Below are positions 60,105-64,000 of a stretch of DNA of 64,000 nucleotides, in pieces (position 1 is the stretch's first letter; each line of letters starts with the position of its first letter). The position numbers and the translations under genes are program-made. The notes below the pieces were generated by a model, which saw nothing but the letters and a program-made list of their open reading frames with translations, did no database searches and was not told where the DNA came from. Source of the stretch: Ailanthus altissimus (taxonomy: Eukaryota > Streptophyta > Magnoliopsida > Sapindales > Simaroubaceae); contig OX327706.1 of NCBI GenBank assembly GCA_946807835.1, forward strand, positions 25,781,001 to 25,845,000. The letters run 5' to 3'.

Positions 60105-61910
60105 GTTTTTGTTTCTTTTCACTGTGTAATGTTGTTTTAATTCGAATTATTAATGTCTGATGAGCGTCGCTATATATCATCTTCTTCCTGTTGTAATTGT
60201 TGTTAGTGTTACTAACAAAATGGATTACATGATTGCAGAGGCAGAATTAGTCCTTAGAATCAGTGTTTTATTAGATAATGATGTTCCAGTAAAGGTCCGT
60301 TTAGATTCTTTCATGGGTTATGTAATTGATGTAATTTGTTATAAGAATATTATATTAACAAAAAGACTAAGAGGGGAGAAAAAAAAAGAAAAACAGAGAG
60401 AAGGCCTTTATTTTATTTCCTTGTTAGATGTCACTAACTAAAGCACGCCTCCCCTTACCTCTGAAACGTAAAATCTTGTCAAACGAGCAAAAGTGTGCAT
60501 TTAGGTTCATCTTTCTATTCTAGTTTAAGCCTGGTTAAATGCATGCGTTGAGCCCTACAAGCCGTCACGTTAAATCCATCTTATTAAGGAGATGCCATAA
60601 TTATGAAACATGTGTGAAAGAGCCAGTGGAAATACCAACAGAACATTCTTAGCTTTGCTTGGCATAAGCTGCCACTTTTACAACTTACATAATGTGTTTC
60701 CTACATTTAGAAACTCAACCTCAATATATGTCCCAAGAAGTAGTGTTAGCCGTTTAGATCTCTCATGATGTCGTTTGGGAGCGACCGAGGAGGTAATGAT
60801 GCTACTGTTAAAAGACAATTGTTTCGAACACGATAGAATTAGAAGCACCCCTTATTTCAAAGAGAGGAGAATTCTTTCTTCACACTTGATCTGATGGTCA
60901 AATAGGAATTAAAAGCTAAGTAGTGATAATGGTATTTATAAAGATTTCTTAAAGAAAAATAGAGATGACTTCTATATTACCTATAATATATATAGAAGTA
61001 TTGATGTAATTTTATAAAGTCATTTGGTCTGAATGTGACATGAAAAACATAAGTCTAATGATGAAACATGAAGATCTAAGATGTAAAAGACTATAACACA
61101 AGTGATTCAATAAATTTAAATTTGTGGTACTTCATTATATGATATATATATATATAAAATTCATTTATATAAATATTATTATTTACATTCAAAAAGTTGT
61201 ATGCTTCAAAAAAACTTGTAAAGTTTGTACAGGGGTTTCGATCGGCTTTTGTTTGGAATATTAGCAGCACAAGAAATAAAATTCAAAACATCAGAGAGAG
61301 TAAACCATGGGGTTCTGGCTAGTTCGGCTTTGAAATCAACACTGTGTGGCCCAGAGTTCTCAAAATGCCGTTGTTAGTGTAACCTCAAAGATGAAAATGC
61401 AGGGGAATGACATTACAGGAATCTGGGCGATTGGAAATTGATATTGACCTATGTGATCTTTCAATGTAAAAACTTGATAAACGTTGAAAGAGAAATTTAT
61501 TAAGAAAAATGATTGTATTATTTTAAACATTTCCCTAATTTTAAAACTATTTGAAAAAATCATTTTTGGTGAGTGTTTAAAGTATAAAACACTTCTATTG
61601 AGAGTCTTTCAAATACAAAAAAAAAAAAAAAAGTCTTTTAAGTAGTTTTAAAATTATGGGGTGTTTAAGATAATTAAACCAAACTAAAGATCCAACCATT
61701 ATTTTCTCAATTTAATATACATATTACTTAACATATAAATGTCTTTACTCTCTTGTACACTGAGGTTGCTCTAGGGGCAAACAATGTTCTACCGATTGAG
61801 AGAAATCGCAAATTCATCTTTACTAACAATCTTAAATTGTGAAATAATCAATAAAAAAAATAAGGAATTCTTTCAATCTGATAAATTAACTTAGAGTCTT
61901 ATAAACTATT
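60105..61910. other. Intergenic DNA without recognisable genes
   Basis: The left 300 bp are probably the 3' UTR of the membrane-protein gene. The frame at 60160-60441 overlaps that UTR and shows no family. Otherwise AT-rich sequence with a short (AT)n tract near 61140-61156 and a poly-A run at 61617-61632. Confidence 0.4.
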
Positions 61911-61914
61911 ATTG

Positions 61915-62420
61915 GAAATTTGCCTTTTTGATACTATTATTTAAAATTTACTGTACAAACCAAGACTCAAATAATAAAATTTTAAAACTAACATGCAATA
62001 AAAAAAATAAAACACTAAAAATTTATAGTAATTCAGTTCTTGTAAACTTACTTATATTCAATGCTTGAGCTGAATAAAATACCTAACATTATACTATAAC
62101 TCAAAATCATGTGGAATAAAATGTAGAAATGTTCCAACATTCTCTCTAGACAATTTTTTTTTTTAGAACTGTTTCTGTATTTAAAAATTGCTATTCTTCA
62201 TCTCTCTATGTCTTTATGTACTTGAAGAGATCGGAGAAAACTTTAGTTCCTTATCTATATCTCTTTTTTTTTTTTTAATCTAAAATAAATAAAGAAGAAT
62301 TGATTGATTAAAGACCCTGAAGTCTTTATATAGAGTTTGCTTTAAGGCCTCTTTAATTATTCACCTTGAGAAAGATTTCAACTTATTTCTGGTAAGAAAG
62401 AGGAAAATACTTTATCTTTA
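61915..62420 (-). repeat. Possible LTR-like block
   Basis: Resembles the block at 19680-20440 in layout and in strings on the same strand: AAAAATTTATAGTAATTCAG against AAAAATTTATATAATTCAGC, and GTCTTTATATAGAGT against GCCTTTATATAGACT, at comparable spacing. It lacks the GC-rich cluster. Probably a related but diverged LTR fragment. Confidence 0.4.
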
Positions 62421-62726
62421 TTTAAAAACTTAATTATTTTATGACCGATATTCTTTACAACTGTATTTGTAATATCTTCCCCGTAACTATTAGTATGAAA
62501 ATTAATCTGTGTAGCTTGGTATAAACGGACAGAAACCGAGGCCACGAAACTATATAATAAAAGAGGCAAACTTTATCTTTGAATAAGAAAACTCAAAAAC
62601 TTACACCATGGGAAGCCAAGTTGTACCGAGCATTTTGTAATTCTTTGCGAACTGTTCCTGTCAGCCAGACGGTAATGCTGTAACAATTGTAGAACAATGG
62701 AAACAAAACCAGGGGGATTCCATCTA

Positions 62727-62754
62727 TTTATTATTATTATTATTATTATTATTT
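62727..62754. repeat. (ATT)n microsatellite
   Basis: Nine or so uninterrupted ATT/TTA units within otherwise non-repetitive DNA. Confidence 0.9.
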
Positions 62755-63036
62755 TGTTATCATGGCATGCACAATGGTTTTGGTTCTGATTCCTGAAGCT
62801 CTCAACTCATTCTCCAATCTAGCTAATTCTCTTAGCAAATGTTTCGCCCACAATTTATCTCGGACATTATAATGATGTTGATTTGTGCATTACCAGTCTC
62901 TTCGACAAAACAATTCTCTCAAAATATCACACATCACAAGTGTTAAGTACTGTAGCTGTAAATATCCACCTTTAGATTCGTTTTAGAGTCCACATGATGT
63001 AGCAGTGCTTCCATACTTTAGAAGCACAATAGTTAA

Positions 63037-63790
63037 AATGTTTAATAAATATAATTTTTACTCTGAAATTAGTTATTTATGAAAATATTAATTAAAAATT
63101 ATTGGAATATGATTTAGAGATCAAGCTAAGTATGTAAAGTATGTGAAAATTGAAGACGGACGCAAAAAGAGATAAAAAATGAAGAAGTGTGTAACAAGCG
63201 CCAACGCCTTGCACTAGATGATCAGTGCCGCGGCGCCCAAACGGGTGCGTGCCAGTGCCACAGCGATGGACGCTGAACTCCGCGGCGCTGGACGCATAAA
63301 CAGTATCCCGAAATTAGAAACTTCCTTATTTCATCTCCTATTTGTTTCAGGACTCCTTAATACGACTCTTACACGTATAAGATAAACTTATGACGTGCTT
63401 CAGGACTCCCTAACTTTGTCTCCCATATGTCAATATATTTTTGTGATCAAGAAAGAGATCATAGTGATCATAGAATACATCTTTGTGATAGATTGTGAGA
63501 TCTTTGTGATTTTTAGTAAAAGAAAATTTTTAGATTGAGAAAAGAGAATTTTTTTTTGTGAATTTTTATTGTAAAAGACATACTTTGTGAGTGCCTGGTA
63601 ATTCAATAAAATAAGAGAGTGATTTTAATCCACCGTAAACATAAACAAGTTACCGAACCACGTAAATAGTGTATGTTCTTCTTCTACCATTTTCCTCTTT
63701 AATTCTTTAATAACTTATTCTACATTATTTACTTGAATAATTTTATTTGTTTGTGTGCTTTCACTTCAACGTTATTAAATATTCACTTTC
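63037..63790 (+). repeat. LTR-like repeat with GC-rich cluster, copy B
   Basis: Aligns with the reverse complement of 19680-20440: ATTAATTAAAAATTAT near the left end, ATTTAGAGA, then a GC-rich cluster (about 63195-63300) with GCGGCGC and GCGGCGCTGG, then GTTCTTCTTCTACCATTTT, ACTTATTCTACA and TTATTTGTTTGTGTG at the right. Both copies keep the GC cluster in the same relative place. Ends are not resolved. Confidence 0.6.
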
Positions 63791-64000
63791 TTCCATTCTA
63801 TAAATAATCCTTCCTATTCACAACAATTGTGGCTTTAAAGCAGCAAAAATTCTATATACCAAACAGAACCTTAAACTTTTTAGGCAATTGCTTGACCAAA
63901 AATTTTCACCGTACAAGGAACCGAGCCTTTCAATACTTAATGATAATGTGTCATGAAAAGCTAAATCCAGCGTTCAAAAACAACTGCATTGCAGTAAAGT
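63791..64000. other. Window edge, nothing recognised
   Basis: Short tail of non-coding DNA after the LTR-like block; no feature could be supported. Confidence 0.4.

Noticed and set aside
60160..60441. 93-aa frame after the membrane-protein gene
   Set aside because: It lies in the probable 3' UTR, lacks a family signature and ends in low-complexity Lys/Glu sequence.

Overview
The window is nuclear DNA of a flowering plant. Genes are split by short GT-AG introns, intergenic DNA is very AT-rich and full of transposon relics, and every recognisable product has a plant counterpart. Protein similarity and gene order point to a dicot, probably a woody rosid (Citrus-like as a guess). No prokaryotic features, CRISPR arrays, or canonical tRNA or rRNA genes were seen. 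Coordinates and exon joins below were read by eye from splice sites and reading frame.

Layout from left to right. (1) 1-5148: non-coding DNA carrying an internally deleted Ty1/copia element (1506-4330) with both LTRs and a 5-bp target duplication. (2) 5149-9391, minus: a 10-exon gene for a 919-aa acidic, three-RRM hnRNP/nucleolin-like protein. (3) 9392-11825: divergent intergenic region with a small Mutator-like MITE and an LTR-like repeat. (4) 11826-16086, plus: a 6-exon gene for a 246-aa predicted coiled-coil protein; its third intron holds a second Mutator-like element and its last exon holds a fresh in-frame 96-bp tandem duplication. (5) 16995-18101, minus: single-exon GDP-mannose 4,6-dehydratase. 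(6) 18102-23114: repeats, including an LTR-like block and a hAT-like element. (7) 23115-24319, minus: Pin1-type parvulin. (8) 25510-28340, minus: MSRA5-type methionine sulfoxide reductase homologue. (9) 28341-33663: repeats, including SINE relics, a microsatellite-capped MITE and a 1.1-kb palindromic Mutator-like element. (10) 33664-35415, minus: ribosomal protein uL2 (RPL8). (11) 35416-46540: about 11 kb with no convincing gene. (12) 46541-46858, minus: SAUR. (13) 50409-52345, minus: YEATS-domain TAF14/YAF9. (14) 53622-55188, minus: coiled-coil protein. (15) 59577-60104, plus: 175-aa multi-pass membrane protein. (16) 60105-64000: non-coding with further LTR-like blocks.

The genes are housekeeping genes of unrelated pathways (RNA binding, GDP-fucose synthesis, prolyl isomerisation, translation, chromatin reading, auxin-type growth response) and do not form an operon-like system. 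What links them is ancestry: PIN1, MSRA5, RPL8, SAUR, TAF14 and the coiled-coil gene appear, from memory, in the same order as Arabidopsis At2g18040 to At2g17990. The most unusual content is in the mobile DNA: several small elements with intact target duplications, a palindromic element with internal G-box-bearing repeats, and copia deletion derivatives. I saw no evidence of a wholly new biological system.
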